DNA of 37,534 nucleotides from the NCBI GenBank assembly GCA_019412865.1, contig DXOJ01000471.1, positions 1 through 37,534 of the forward strand, given 5' to 3'. Below the pieces are notes generated by a model. The model was not told the DNA's origin. It did no database searches and saw only the letters and a program-made list of their open reading frames with translations. Below are positions 24,301-32,177 of the stretch, piece by piece (position 1 is the stretch's first letter; every line of letters begins with the position of its first letter). A program made the position numbers and the translations under genes. Source of the DNA: Bacteroides sp. (GTDB taxonomy: Bacteria > Bacteroidota > Bacteroidia > Bacteroidales > Bacteroidaceae).

Positions 24301-24639
24301 TGGACCGGCCCGGGTAGTACAAACAAGAATCCGCGGGCCATTTACGGTTATACATGGAACTCGACCAAATTTGTCAATACCCGAATGTTACATGATGCAT
24401 CTTATATCCGCTGCCGTACAGCTTCAATCGGATATACTCTCCCAAAGAGTTGGATTAACCGGCTACATATTGATAATCTCCGCATATATTTCCAGGCAGA
24501 TAACCTCTTCGTCCTGACGAAGTGGCCGTATCTGGACCCGGAAGTAAATGTAAGCCTCTCTGCAACCAACATGGGATATGATTATCTCTATCCGTCCCAA
24601 CCACGTACGTTTACAATAGGTGTCAATCTTAAATTCTAA
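21301..24639 (+). CDS. susC-like: SusC-like TonB-dependent transporter with STN signalling domain
   Basis: 1112 residues. After the signal peptide (ending GVSA-Q, about 40) comes an STN (secretin/TonB short N-terminal) domain (about 42-115: NINNGTVKTFIKEIEKQTRY, PLDQVLSQVF), which talks to FecR. Next are the carboxypeptidase-regulatory-like domain (about 128-200: GEPIIGANV, YIGYKKK), TonB box, plug (PLYVIDGVPI, IYGSRATNGVILITTK) and a barrel ending in GVNLKF. The STN domain is exactly what an ECF/FecR-controlled PUL needs. It would import the unknown, probably phosphorylated, glycan fragment. The start at 21301 has no clear ribosome-binding site, and an overlapping short ORF begins 20 bp upstream. 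Confidence 0.95.
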   Translation: MNYTKLIFSFRKRRQNLLIFRNFTILLVALVLLPAGVSAQKGNVSVNINNGTVKTFIKEIEKQTRYTFVYRNNVLNDQAKVSVNCKNKPLDQVLSQVFTPLNVSYSLNNNTIVLVKKELQQQKKSEKKTIKGTVTDGRGEPIIGANVIQEGGIGTITDVDGNFTVMADPSKPLNISYIGYKKKSVRIGASPTVSIALEEDAHVMDEVIVIGYGSKTKRDVTSSIGTYKPGEVNVRQVLGVDELLQGRVSGVNITSASGVPGSKNRVSIRGIGSITAGNEPLYVIDGVPINNTSGDTGAWGAQSMNGLNDFNPSDVESIQILKDAASAAIYGSRATNGVILITTKKGSKGQAKVSIDTNVSFSNLTRTDKLDMADTDLFLEVLNEAIDNYNLQTNSTQARIDNPAPGKAQTNWLDLVLRTAVTYTTTASVSGGTDKTNYYLSANYKHNEGVIINNLLKRYNLKVNLDTEIKKWLKVGTSLNLSYSRNNRVPTGYNIGTSVITRAIEQRPWDSPYRPDGEYAVGGQELANHNPIQALNEEDVYIDNYRALGSLYMLFNITKDLNFKTTLGEDFNYTEEHIYYSADHPYGNKVGKLIDGRKSYASTLWENVLTYKHSFAEDFSLDVMLGHSIQKDVTSSAAQTGIGFPSPSFDVNSVAAEFSDVSTGLSSFLLQSFFGRLSLNYKNRYLLTGTMRTDGSSKFISNNRYGYFPSVSAGWNLGEESWWKFPQTDVKLRASWGCTGNQGGIGSYAYQALAGGGYNYNGENGLGLTTAGNRDLKWEKAQQGDIGVDLSFFRGAITFTADAFIKDTKDLLYQKPTPATSGYTSQVCNIGSMRNKGLEFTLGANLGKGSFSWHSDFNISFIRNKLTALLDNNEILTTSSMHALKVGEPIGSFYMIKWKGIYQSDDEIPAKIYDQGVRAGDCIYEDVDGNDVIDENDKQFVGSANPKFTGGFNNTFKYKGFDLSMFFTFSSGNKLYELWTGGLRMGNGTWPILKSSAESRWTGPGSTNKNPRAIYGYTWNSTKFVNTRMLHDASYIRCRTASIGYTLPKSWINRLHIDNLRIYFQADNLFVLTKWPYLDPEVNVSLSATNMGYDYLYPSQPRTFTIGVNLKF

Positions 24640-24644
24640 CAGAT

Positions 24645-25931
24645 ATGAAGAATTTTATTATATCGTTATTAACAGTATTATTGGTATTTGCCACTAGTTG
24701 CAACGAAATGGACCAATATCCGCATAATGCAGTATCCAGCGATAACCTCACAGAAGAGGATGCTCAATTACTGCTTACCGGGCTTTACTTTTATATACAG
24801 AACAAGCCGACAGTCAACGGCTATCTCACACAAGACATTGTCGGCGGAGATCTCGTTCGTGGCGGGGCCACAGGATTGAAAGACCCCGTATTGCTAGTGA
24901 AAGACCTTGTCACCCCCGAAAGCGGCTTCGTCAGTGGACCGTGGGATGGATTTTATACGGCTCTCTACCAAGTGAATTCACTGATTGTCGCACTTGACAA
25001 ATTAGCAGCCAGCCAGTCACGAAACGAGATATTGGGAGTAGCCAGCTTCTTTCGTGGTCTGATTTACTATCACCTGGTTAGCCGCTATGGAGAGGTACCC
25101 ATTCTCGAAGCTCCTTTTTCGGGCGATATCGCAGCATCTACAGAAGAAGAAGGATGGAGCTTTGTAGAAAAGAATTTTCAGGTGGCTATAGATTACGCTC
25201 CAACTTTCTCCGACAAGTATTACGTCTCCAAACAGGCTGCAAAGGCTTTAATGGCAAGAACCAAACTTGCACAAGGCAAACTGACTGAAGCTGCCAAACT
25301 TGCCGAGGAAGTGATAGGTGATGCCAATTTTTCACTTGCCGACTTCGACCAGATCTTCCGTGGAAAAGCAAATCGCGAAGAGATATTCTCATTTGTAAAT
25401 CTGCTCAATGAATCGAGCGTAAATTTAAGTGCTTCCCTCTATTCACGGGCTTCCGCCAATGGAGGTAGTTATACGTATGCACCGACTATGAAAGTGATGA
25501 ATATGTTTGAACCGGACGATAAACGTACTGCCATATCCATCGATATGCAGGAAACAAATGAAGTCATAAATAAATATCCCGGCGGAGAGGTTACCACTGA
25601 TCCGATCATTATTACCCGCCTTGGAGAGATGTATCTAATTAGTGCCGAAGCACAAGGACTTTCCAAGGGACTGTCCCGTCTGAATGAACTTCGGAACTTC
25701 CGCGGCCTTTCTTCTGTACATCCCGCTACGGAAGAAGACTTCATAGATGCAATTCTAAATGAAAGACATACGGAATTACTGGCAGAAGGGTTCCGCTGGT
25801 TCGACCTTGTCCGCCTCAACCGGTTGGAAAGTGATCTCGGCTTTGAACGTAAGTACAACAGATTACCTATTCCTGCGAAAGAGAGGTCTCTCAATAAACT
25901 TTTAAATCAAAATTCATATTGGGCTAACTAA
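24645..25931 (+). CDS. susD-like: SusD-like lipoprotein
   Basis: 428 residues. Lipobox at VFATSC (Cys19). The RagB/SusD fold is indicated by SFFRGLIYYHLVSRYGEVPI in the middle and by RHTELLAEGFRWFDLVRLNR and NRLPIPAKE near the C-terminus. It is smaller than the first SusD (506 residues). It begins 5 bp after the susC stop and ends 4 bp before the next gene, so it is part of a tight operon. It caps the transporter and should bind the PUL's target glycan. Confidence 0.93.
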   Translation: MKNFIISLLTVLLVFATSCNEMDQYPHNAVSSDNLTEEDAQLLLTGLYFYIQNKPTVNGYLTQDIVGGDLVRGGATGLKDPVLLVKDLVTPESGFVSGPWDGFYTALYQVNSLIVALDKLAASQSRNEILGVASFFRGLIYYHLVSRYGEVPILEAPFSGDIAASTEEEGWSFVEKNFQVAIDYAPTFSDKYYVSKQAAKALMARTKLAQGKLTEAAKLAEEVIGDANFSLADFDQIFRGKANREEIFSFVNLLNESSVNLSASLYSRASANGGSYTYAPTMKVMNMFEPDDKRTAISIDMQETNEVINKYPGGEVTTDPIIITRLGEMYLISAEAQGLSKGLSRLNELRNFRGLSSVHPATEEDFIDAILNERHTELLAEGFRWFDLVRLNRLESDLGFERKYNRLPIPAKERSLNKLLNQNSYWAN

Positions 25932-25935
25932 AACG

Positions 25936-26883
25936 ATGAAAATGATGAACTTATTAAAATACATGCAGATTCTGTCATTTGTATTACCACTGGCTTTCTT
26001 AAGCTGTTCGAACGATACAATTGAAGACGTACACTTTATCCCGCAGACAAAAATCGGTCAGAAACTATTAGCAGGCAGTGAAACAGTGGCACGCATATAT
26101 ACTGATACCAGCTTTGTTGTCGCATTGGGAGTTACGGAAACAGATGTCCATTTCCAGAAAGCAGACAGTCGCTCCACGCATATATTTATAATCGATATTG
26201 ATTTGAATGAACCGGGAGTTTCATTAGAAGTAGGTATGCCGTATGATGCCGATGTACGCAATAACTTTCAGCGACAGACGTTGACGGAGATGGCAGATTA
26301 TGCCGACCGTCCGTGGCACCGGGTAGCCGCCATGATTAATGCAGATTTTTGGGATGTCAGCACAATGGATATCAGAGGCCCCATTCATCGCAACGGAGTG
26401 ATCTTAAAAAACTCATTCATTTTTAAGGAGTCACTCCCTCAACAAGCTTTAAGTTTTATCGCGTTGACAAAAGATAATAAGATGGTTATTGCCGATTCTG
26501 TGGAATATCGGGGTATGCAATACAACCTCAAAGAAGTGACCGGAAGCGGAGTTATCGTGCTGCGCGACGGGGAAATATCCGGTGCAACTTATCCGGGTAT
26601 CGACCCGCGTACCTGTCTTGGATATTCGGATGACGGTCATGTCTACTTCATGGTGGTTGACGGACGTGTGGAATTCTACTCTTACGGACTTACTTATCCG
26701 GAAATGGGTTCGATAATGAAAGCATTGGGATGCTCGTGGGCTGTGAACCTGGATGGTGGCGGTTCTACCCAAATGCTTATACGACACCCGATAGCAGACA
26801 TATTCCAAATACGGAACCGGCCTTCTGACGGACAGGAGCGACCTGTTGTGAATGCATGGATGGTAACAGTCAATGAACCTTAA
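25936..26883 (+). CDS. Phosphodiester glycosidase (NAGPA/DUF2233 family) lipoprotein
   Basis: 315 residues with a lipobox FLSC (Cys24). Family signatures: NADFWD (135-140), IDPRTCLGY (222-230), and NLDGGGSTQM (271-280) near the C-terminus. The human relative NAGPA (the mannose-6-phosphate uncovering enzyme) removes GlcNAc from GlcNAc-1-P-6-mannose diesters; a B. ovatus DUF2233 protein has, to my memory, a solved structure. It is the only recognisable glycan-cleaving enzyme in the main operon, 4 bp after susD. It therefore probably splits a sugar-1-phosphate diester at the surface or in the periplasm. Family confident, substrate unknown. Confidence 0.88.
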   Translation: MKMMNLLKYMQILSFVLPLAFLSCSNDTIEDVHFIPQTKIGQKLLAGSETVARIYTDTSFVVALGVTETDVHFQKADSRSTHIFIIDIDLNEPGVSLEVGMPYDADVRNNFQRQTLTEMADYADRPWHRVAAMINADFWDVSTMDIRGPIHRNGVILKNSFIFKESLPQQALSFIALTKDNKMVIADSVEYRGMQYNLKEVTGSGVIVLRDGEISGATYPGIDPRTCLGYSDDGHVYFMVVDGRVEFYSYGLTYPEMGSIMKALGCSWAVNLDGGGSTQMLIRHPIADIFQIRNRPSDGQERPVVNAWMVTVNEP

Positions 26884-26895
26884 AACTCTGAAAGT

Positions 26896-28677
26896 ATGAA
26901 GAACTCAATATTTATTTTATCAATCCTATTTTGCTGTAACTTGTTCTGTGGATGCTCGGAATCGGACTCTTCTGATTCCCGGCAGCTTCCTCCAAAGCTC
27001 ATTTCCATTATTCCGAAAGCAGGATCAACAGGAGGTACCGCTATTATTTCAGGAGTTTATTTCTCTGAAACAATCACTGATAACGAGGTGTTTATCAACG
27101 GAGTGAGGGCGGAGATTACTGATGCAACCCAAAATCGTTTAGTAATTACGCTTCCCGATAATCCGGAAGGTACTTACTCAATTAAAGTAAGTGTAAAAGG
27201 GGAAACTGTAGAAGGACTCAAATTTACTTATGCAACCCCTCAAGCCCCACCAGAACTGACGGTATTGCAGGTGATGCCTTCTTCCGCCTATGCAGGAGAT
27301 TTGGTAACACTGATCGGCCAGTGTTTCAGTACAGTTGTATCAGAAAACCAAGTGACAATCAATGGAGCAGTTGCCGAAGTTAAAGAAGCAACTTCAAGTC
27401 AACTCAAAATTATTATTCCCGACACCGAGGAAGGCAGCTATCCTATCCGGGTGAAAGTAGGTACCAAAGAAGCCGAAAGTCCCCTGTTTACTTATCTCCA
27501 TACAGTAACATTGACAACCTCTTCTTTAGCTCCTACACGTGGAAAAGCCGGAGAGGAAATAGTGATTTCAGGAGAGGGATTCGGTATGACAATCGAAGAG
27601 AATATCGTATCTATAAATGGAAAGCCGGCAACTGTAAAAGCGGTAACTGCAACAACACTTTCTATTATTATCCCGGAGAATCCTTCCGGTACGTATCCCG
27701 TCAAAGTCACCGTAGCAGATAAAACAGTAGAGAATCTAAGTTTCACTTACGAAGATTTGTCTTACACTGTTGAAACCGTAGCGGGCAACTCGGCAACTAC
27801 CTCCACTGACGGTAAAGGAACAGCTGCTTCTTTCAAATTCCCGCAAGGACTGGCTCTTGCGCCCAATGGTGATATTTGGATTGCAGAAAGAGGAAATAAC
27901 ACCATCAGAAAAATGGATCAGGAATATAATGTGTCAACTGTCGCCAAAAGCGGTACCGTTACATTTAATGCTCCCTGGCAAGGTGGGTTTGATCCCTCGG
28001 GCATCTATTATGTAGCCAATAAAGCATTGAATAACATCATTAAGGTTACGCAAGACGGAACTTGTTCTGTATTCTCTGCTGAAACAACCTTTAAAAGTCC
28101 AATGAGCATCACATTTGACGCAAACGGGAATATGTATATAGCCGACCGGGATAACAAGGCCGTGAAGAAGATAACGTCCGGTGGAGCTGTGACCAACTAC
28201 GATATGTCTTCACTCAAAGCCGGGCCTAATTGCATGGCAGTAGATAAGAAGGGAAGAATTTTTGTAGGTACCGGCGGTACTTATCAGTTACATATGTTTG
28301 ATACGGACGGTACACTAAAAACGATATTTGGAACCGGGGTAGTACCCACTGTCGCCACTTATTCCGACGGTGAACAGAATGATTTATCCAAGGCAACCAT
28401 GGGGGCAACATTCGGTATCGCATTTGGACCGGATGAGATACTTTACATCACCGATTATACAATGCATACCATACGTACACTAACTCCGGATGCAGAAGGC
28501 GACTATACGAAAGGAACATTGAAAACAATAGCTGGTATTCCGGGGACAAAAGGTAAAATAGATGGTTCCGCCCTGACTGCTACTTTCAATTGCCCTGCCA
28601 GCGTGCTGGTTTCGGACAAAGTATATATCGCTGATGAACAAAACCATTTGATTCGTTCCATAACTGTAAATAAATAA
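26896..28677 (+). CDS. IPT/TIG - NHL repeat lipoprotein (three TIG domains)
   Basis: 593 residues. Signal peptide with LFCGC (Cys20). Three IPT/TIG Ig-like domains in tandem (about 35-115, 117-200, 204-285), each of the form ..P..G..G..V.ISG..F, N.V.ING..A.V, IIP.....G.YP.KV. An NHL-type beta-propeller follows (about 290-593), with repeats such as FKFPQGLALAPNGDIWIAER and NMYIADRDNKAVKKI. No catalytic motif. It lies in the SusE/SGBP slot of the operon (12 bp after the glycosidase gene), so it is probably a surface glycan-binding protein with the propeller or terminal TIG as binding face. NHL proteins can also be lyases or amidating enzymes, so an enzymatic role is not excluded. Confidence 0.82.
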   Translation: MKNSIFILSILFCCNLFCGCSESDSSDSRQLPPKLISIIPKAGSTGGTAIISGVYFSETITDNEVFINGVRAEITDATQNRLVITLPDNPEGTYSIKVSVKGETVEGLKFTYATPQAPPELTVLQVMPSSAYAGDLVTLIGQCFSTVVSENQVTINGAVAEVKEATSSQLKIIIPDTEEGSYPIRVKVGTKEAESPLFTYLHTVTLTTSSLAPTRGKAGEEIVISGEGFGMTIEENIVSINGKPATVKAVTATTLSIIIPENPSGTYPVKVTVADKTVENLSFTYEDLSYTVETVAGNSATTSTDGKGTAASFKFPQGLALAPNGDIWIAERGNNTIRKMDQEYNVSTVAKSGTVTFNAPWQGGFDPSGIYYVANKALNNIIKVTQDGTCSVFSAETTFKSPMSITFDANGNMYIADRDNKAVKKITSGGAVTNYDMSSLKAGPNCMAVDKKGRIFVGTGGTYQLHMFDTDGTLKTIFGTGVVPTVATYSDGEQNDLSKATMGATFGIAFGPDEILYITDYTMHTIRTLTPDAEGDYTKGTLKTIAGIPGTKGKIDGSALTATFNCPASVLVSDKVYIADEQNHLIRSITVNK

Positions 28678-28683
28678 AGAACT

Positions 28684-29943
28684 ATGAGAAAGATATACAT
28701 ACTACTGCTCGCATATTCACTCTTATCATTATTTGCAGCCTGCAATGATAATGATTACAAAGCGTCAGTGACAGAACTTAGGCTGGTACTTGTGAAACCC
28801 ACCAATGTTTATTCCGGTGAAATAGCTACAATATTGGGACGTAATTTCAGTACGGTACCGGAAGAAAATGCTGTTTTCATCAATGACCAACAGGCAACCG
28901 TTATAGAAGCCTTCAAAGACGAATTAAAAATAATATTGCCTGAAATGGCTCCGGGAAAGTATTCCATCCGTGTCAAATCTCCCTCTGGTGAATTGACAGG
29001 TCTTGAACTCAATTATCTGAAAACACCGGATCAGGAATATATCGTTCAAACAATTGTCGGTCAGAAGGGGGTGTTTGAAATGACTGATGGAGTAGGCACT
29101 GAAGCTACAACCAAACTCCCCACAGGCATTACTTTTGCCCCGGATGGCAGTTTATGGTTTACAGAACGTGGATACAACTATATACGACGTATCTCTCCGG
29201 ACTTCCTGGTCACTTCGCTCCTCGATGTAGCAGTAGACGGCAGCAGCGCTATCTGGCAAGGTGGATTTGATTCGAAAGGGAACTATTATTTCATTGACAA
29301 GGGAAAAGGTATGTTACGGAAAATAGAAACTAACAGTATGACCGTTTCAACCATAGCATCCGGTATGAAAAGTCCGATGAATGTAGCATTTGATGATGAA
29401 GACAACATATATGTATCGGCACGTGATAATAAGGCGGTTTATAAATTCACACCTTCAGGTGCGAAAACTACTTTTGCCACTCTTAACGTATCACCCAACT
29501 ACATTGTATTCGACAAAAACAAGAACATGATTGTCGGTACCTCCAATGGATATGTGTTGATTCAAATCAGCCCGGATGGCACACAAAAGACGATCGCAGG
29601 AGATGGGGTAAAAGGACAAGAGTATTATGATGGAGACCCCGGCAATCCGCTTAGTGCAAAAGTGGGGGCTACTTTCGGAGTGGCTGCCGGTTCAGACGGA
29701 TGCCTGTATCTCTCGGATAATACATACAACTGTATCCGCAAACTGACTCCTGATGCAAGTGGCGACTACTCAAAAGGTACGTTAGAAACCATTGCAGGTT
29801 CTGGAAAATCTGGTTTCTCTGACGGGAAAGGACTAAAGGCTACCTTCAACCAACCGTATGAGATTATAATTACAAAAGACTGCAAAACAATGTATGTAGC
29901 AGGCGCCGTTAATTATCTGATCCGACGTATTACCGTCAAATAA
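28684..29943 (+). CDS. IPT/TIG - NHL repeat lipoprotein (one TIG domain), paralogue
   Basis: 419 residues. Signal peptide with LFAAC (Cys20). One IPT/TIG domain (about 32-112: VYSGEIATILGRNF, APGKYSIRVKSPSGE) and then an NHL beta-propeller closely parallel to that of the preceding protein (LPTGITFAPDGSLWFTERGY, GATFGVAAGSDGCLYLSDNT, YSKGTLETIAG). It begins 6 bp after the preceding gene. The pair looks like a duplication in which stalk length diverged (three versus one TIG). Role as for its neighbour: surface binding or presentation, inferred from position. It is followed by a GC-rich hairpin. Confidence 0.82.
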   Translation: MRKIYILLLAYSLLSLFAACNDNDYKASVTELRLVLVKPTNVYSGEIATILGRNFSTVPEENAVFINDQQATVIEAFKDELKIILPEMAPGKYSIRVKSPSGELTGLELNYLKTPDQEYIVQTIVGQKGVFEMTDGVGTEATTKLPTGITFAPDGSLWFTERGYNYIRRISPDFLVTSLLDVAVDGSSAIWQGGFDSKGNYYFIDKGKGMLRKIETNSMTVSTIASGMKSPMNVAFDDEDNIYVSARDNKAVYKFTPSGAKTTFATLNVSPNYIVFDKNKNMIVGTSNGYVLIQISPDGTQKTIAGDGVKGQEYYDGDPGNPLSAKVGATFGVAAGSDGCLYLSDNTYNCIRKLTPDASGDYSKGTLETIAGSGKSGFSDGKGLKATFNQPYEIIITKDCKTMYVAGAVNYLIRRITVK

Positions 29944-29949
29944 ATAAAT

Positions 29950-29970
29950 GCCCGGGGCATTACCCCGGGC
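29950..29970 (+). terminator. GC-rich hairpin between NHL gene and phosphodiesterase gene
   Basis: GCCCGGGG (29950-29957), 5-nt loop, CCCCGGGC (29963-29970). Very stable stem 7 bp after the NHL stop, but followed only by a weak pyrimidine run (TACTTTCATC), so it may be a partial terminator. Confidence 0.6.
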
Positions 29971-30004
29971 TACTTTCATCATCATTAATGAATCTTACTA
30001 AGTC

Positions 30005-30907
30005 ATGACTAAAAAACTTTTTTCCTTATTACTCATCCTATTAACCGCATTCTCCATCAGTGCACAAACAAGGACCGATAAATTGTTGAAGAATCTACAT
30101 GATAATAAATCGAAATATATCTTTGTTATCGCTCATAGAGGAGACTGGCGTAATGCACCAGAAAACTCTCTGCAAAGTATCGAAAAAGCAATTGCCATGA
30201 AAGTCGACATGGTAGAACTTGATATACAGCCTACTAAAGACGGCAACTTTATTTGTATGCACGATGAAACTCTTGACCGTACTTCTACAGGAAAGGGAAC
30301 AATAAAAAATTATACGACTGAAGAACTGAAAAAATTCGTCCTACGCAGTGGCAACGGAATCAAGACCCGCCAACCAATTCCCACCCTAAAGGAGGTATTA
30401 AATGTCTGCAAAGACCGTATCCTTGTCAATATAGACAAAGGAGGGACTTACATTAAAGAAATTATGCCTATTATCAAGGAATGTGGAATGGAAAAACAAG
30501 TCATTATCAAGGGATACTATCCTGTGGAGAAAGTGAAAAAAGAATATGGTTCCAATGAAAGTATACTTTATATGCCTATTGTTAATTTATGGGATAAAGA
30601 AGCGGTTGCTACCATACAAACTTTTATCAAAGATTTCACTCCAATCGCTTACGAACTATGCTTCAAAGATGATACTACCCCGAGCCTAAGAATAATAGAT
30701 GAGATCATTAAATCAGGCAGTCGGATATGGATGAATACTTTATGGGATAGCCTATGTGGTGGACATGATGATGAGAATGCACTATTGGAAGGTAAAGATA
30801 GACATTGGGGTTGGATGTTAAAACATAAAGCTACAATGATACAAACAGACCGTCCACAGGAACTTATTCATTATCTGGAAGAAAAGGGATTGAGAAATCT
30901 GCAATAA
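30005..30907 (+). CDS. Periplasmic glycerophosphodiester phosphodiesterase (GDPD)
   Basis: 300 residues. Cleavable signal peptide ending SISA-Q (about 21), so periplasmic. GDPD-family residues: HRGD (44-47), Glu53 in PENS, Glu71 and Asp73 in ELDI, His86-Asp87 in MHDE: the metal-binding and catalytic set is intact. The enzyme normally hydrolyses glycerophosphodiesters to glycerol-3-phosphate and an alcohol. Following a PUL with a phosphodiester glycosidase, it may finish breakdown of a phosphodiester-linked glycan. The gap of 61 bp contains the hairpin, and no clear promoter was seen, so cotranscription by readthrough is likely but not shown. Confidence 0.9.
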   Translation: MTKKLFSLLLILLTAFSISAQTRTDKLLKNLHDNKSKYIFVIAHRGDWRNAPENSLQSIEKAIAMKVDMVELDIQPTKDGNFICMHDETLDRTSTGKGTIKNYTTEELKKFVLRSGNGIKTRQPIPTLKEVLNVCKDRILVNIDKGGTYIKEIMPIIKECGMEKQVIIKGYYPVEKVKKEYGSNESILYMPIVNLWDKEAVATIQTFIKDFTPIAYELCFKDDTTPSLRIIDEIIKSGSRIWMNTLWDSLCGGHDDENALLEGKDRHWGWMLKHKATMIQTDRPQELIHYLEEKGLRNLQ

Positions 30908-30994
30908 CTCTCTTTACAAGTTATTAAAAACATCTTATTAAGAAAGTAACAAACATCCTATTTTCAGGAACAACTTAACACATTTGCAAAAGAA

Positions 30995-31026
30995 AAAGGC
31001 CAATTCACCCCCATGAATTGACCTTT
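30995..31026. terminator. Bidirectional terminator between convergent genes
   Basis: AAAGGCCAATTCA (30995-31007) pairs with TGAATTGACCTTT (31014-31026) with one C-A mismatch and a 6-nt loop. TTATTTTTTTC flanks the plus side, and the minus strand continues TTTTCTTTTGC-like. It serves both the GDPD gene and the SGNH gene. Confidence 0.8.
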
Positions 31027-31066
31027 ATTTTTTTCTATCTGTCTCTGTTATAATCTTTCATTCCTG

Positions 31067-32164
31067 TTATTCAGTCTTGAATTTGATCTTCAGAATCTTA
31101 CTGATAGCCGGTTTATACTTCTTCAACATTCGGTCGAATCCCAAGTCATTCGGATGGGTCCCATCTACAGTCCCCTCATGGTCTGTTCCCAAGAATTGAT
31201 CTTCTTTTATGAAATACAGGTTCTTGACATTCTTCTTTCGCAATACTTCTAGCTGTTCAGCGATGGCCTCGTTCTGTCGTTTTACATTCTCACGAGCTTT
31301 CTGGTTGAAATTACCTGTTTCACGTATCAATGTCTGTATCACAATAATAGGCGTATCCGGATGCTTCTGGCGCAACGTCATTACAAAATCAACAGTCCGG
31401 TCGGTTATCTCTTTGGGAGAAGGATTAGGAATACAATCGAGAATGAAAGCATCCGCATCAATATCCGCCAACATCTCGGCAACTTCTTTCTCCATCTTGC
31501 CGTTTCCGCTCAATCCTAAATTGATAAAATTATATCCGCTGCTACGGGACAAACGAGCCGGATAAGCCATCCCGGGACGACTGGCAGATGCTCCCTGCAA
31601 AATACTGGACCCGTATACCACTATCTTTTCTTTGAACGGATTTTCTCCTTTACGTATGTGTGCATCAGAAGAAACACCTATTTCCAGACTTTTCAGTTCA
31701 TCATATAAAGGCAGATATAACAAACATTCTTTCTCTTCCGTACCCATATTATCAACAAGCACTTTTTCCGTAGTCACACCACCCGGTATCCCTACTCCGG
31801 CAAATTGCCATTTTCCATCCCGTTTGATATATAAATCCAGACCTTTCTGAGCAACTCTGGTCAGATTGGGTAACTGGTAATTATCAGGAACCATCCATTT
31901 GGCTTTTATGACGGGGCTATTCGTTGTAAAAGAGATAGCCAGACCGGCAGAGTTTGTGAATAGTTTCTTCACTGTGGGAGGCATTGTACAATACTTGGCT
32001 GTATCTACCCGATGGAAGTATTCGCCTTCGGTAGTTGCTTTGCCTACCAGTAAAAGCTCTTGAGCCGGTACATAGGTAATGTTATCCTTTTGTTGTCCGG
32101 AGGCTGTGAAGGGAAGCACCATCAGCCCCAAGCAAACCCAGACATTTCGTATTAAGTTTTTCAT
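31067..32164 (-). CDS. Exported SGNH/GDSL-family hydrolase
   Basis: 365 residues from the ATG at 32164 (a TTG at 32170 is a poorer start). Signal peptide ending TASG-Q (about 24). The N-terminal domain of about 150 residues is beta-rich (binding or jelly-roll accessory domain). The SGNH hydrolase domain has VYGSSILQG with Ser187, GLSGNG with Asn221 and DGTHPND with Asp334/His337, a complete catalytic set. Such proteins are acetyl- or acyl-esterases acting on decorated glycans. It lies 13 bp downstream of the DUF1703 ATPase gene on the same strand and could be cotranscribed. The acyl group removed is unknown. Confidence 0.87.
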   Translation of the reverse strand: MKNLIRNVWVCLGLMVLPFTASGQQKDNITYVPAQELLLVGKATTEGEYFHRVDTAKYCTMPPTVKKLFTNSAGLAISFTTNSPVIKAKWMVPDNYQLPNLTRVAQKGLDLYIKRDGKWQFAGVGIPGGVTTEKVLVDNMGTEEKECLLYLPLYDELKSLEIGVSSDAHIRKGENPFKEKIVVYGSSILQGASASRPGMAYPARLSRSSGYNFINLGLSGNGKMEKEVAEMLADIDADAFILDCIPNPSPKEITDRTVDFVMTLRQKHPDTPIIVIQTLIRETGNFNQKARENVKRQNEAIAEQLEVLRKKNVKNLYFIKEDQFLGTDHEGTVDGTHPNDLGFDRMLKKYKPAISKILKIKFKTE

Positions 32165-32177
32165 AATCAATTTTATA

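Noticed and set aside
31067..32170. Assigning the SGNH protein to the phosphodiester PUL
   Set aside because: It is on the opposite strand behind a bidirectional terminator and next to an unrelated ATPase gene, so the link is not supported.
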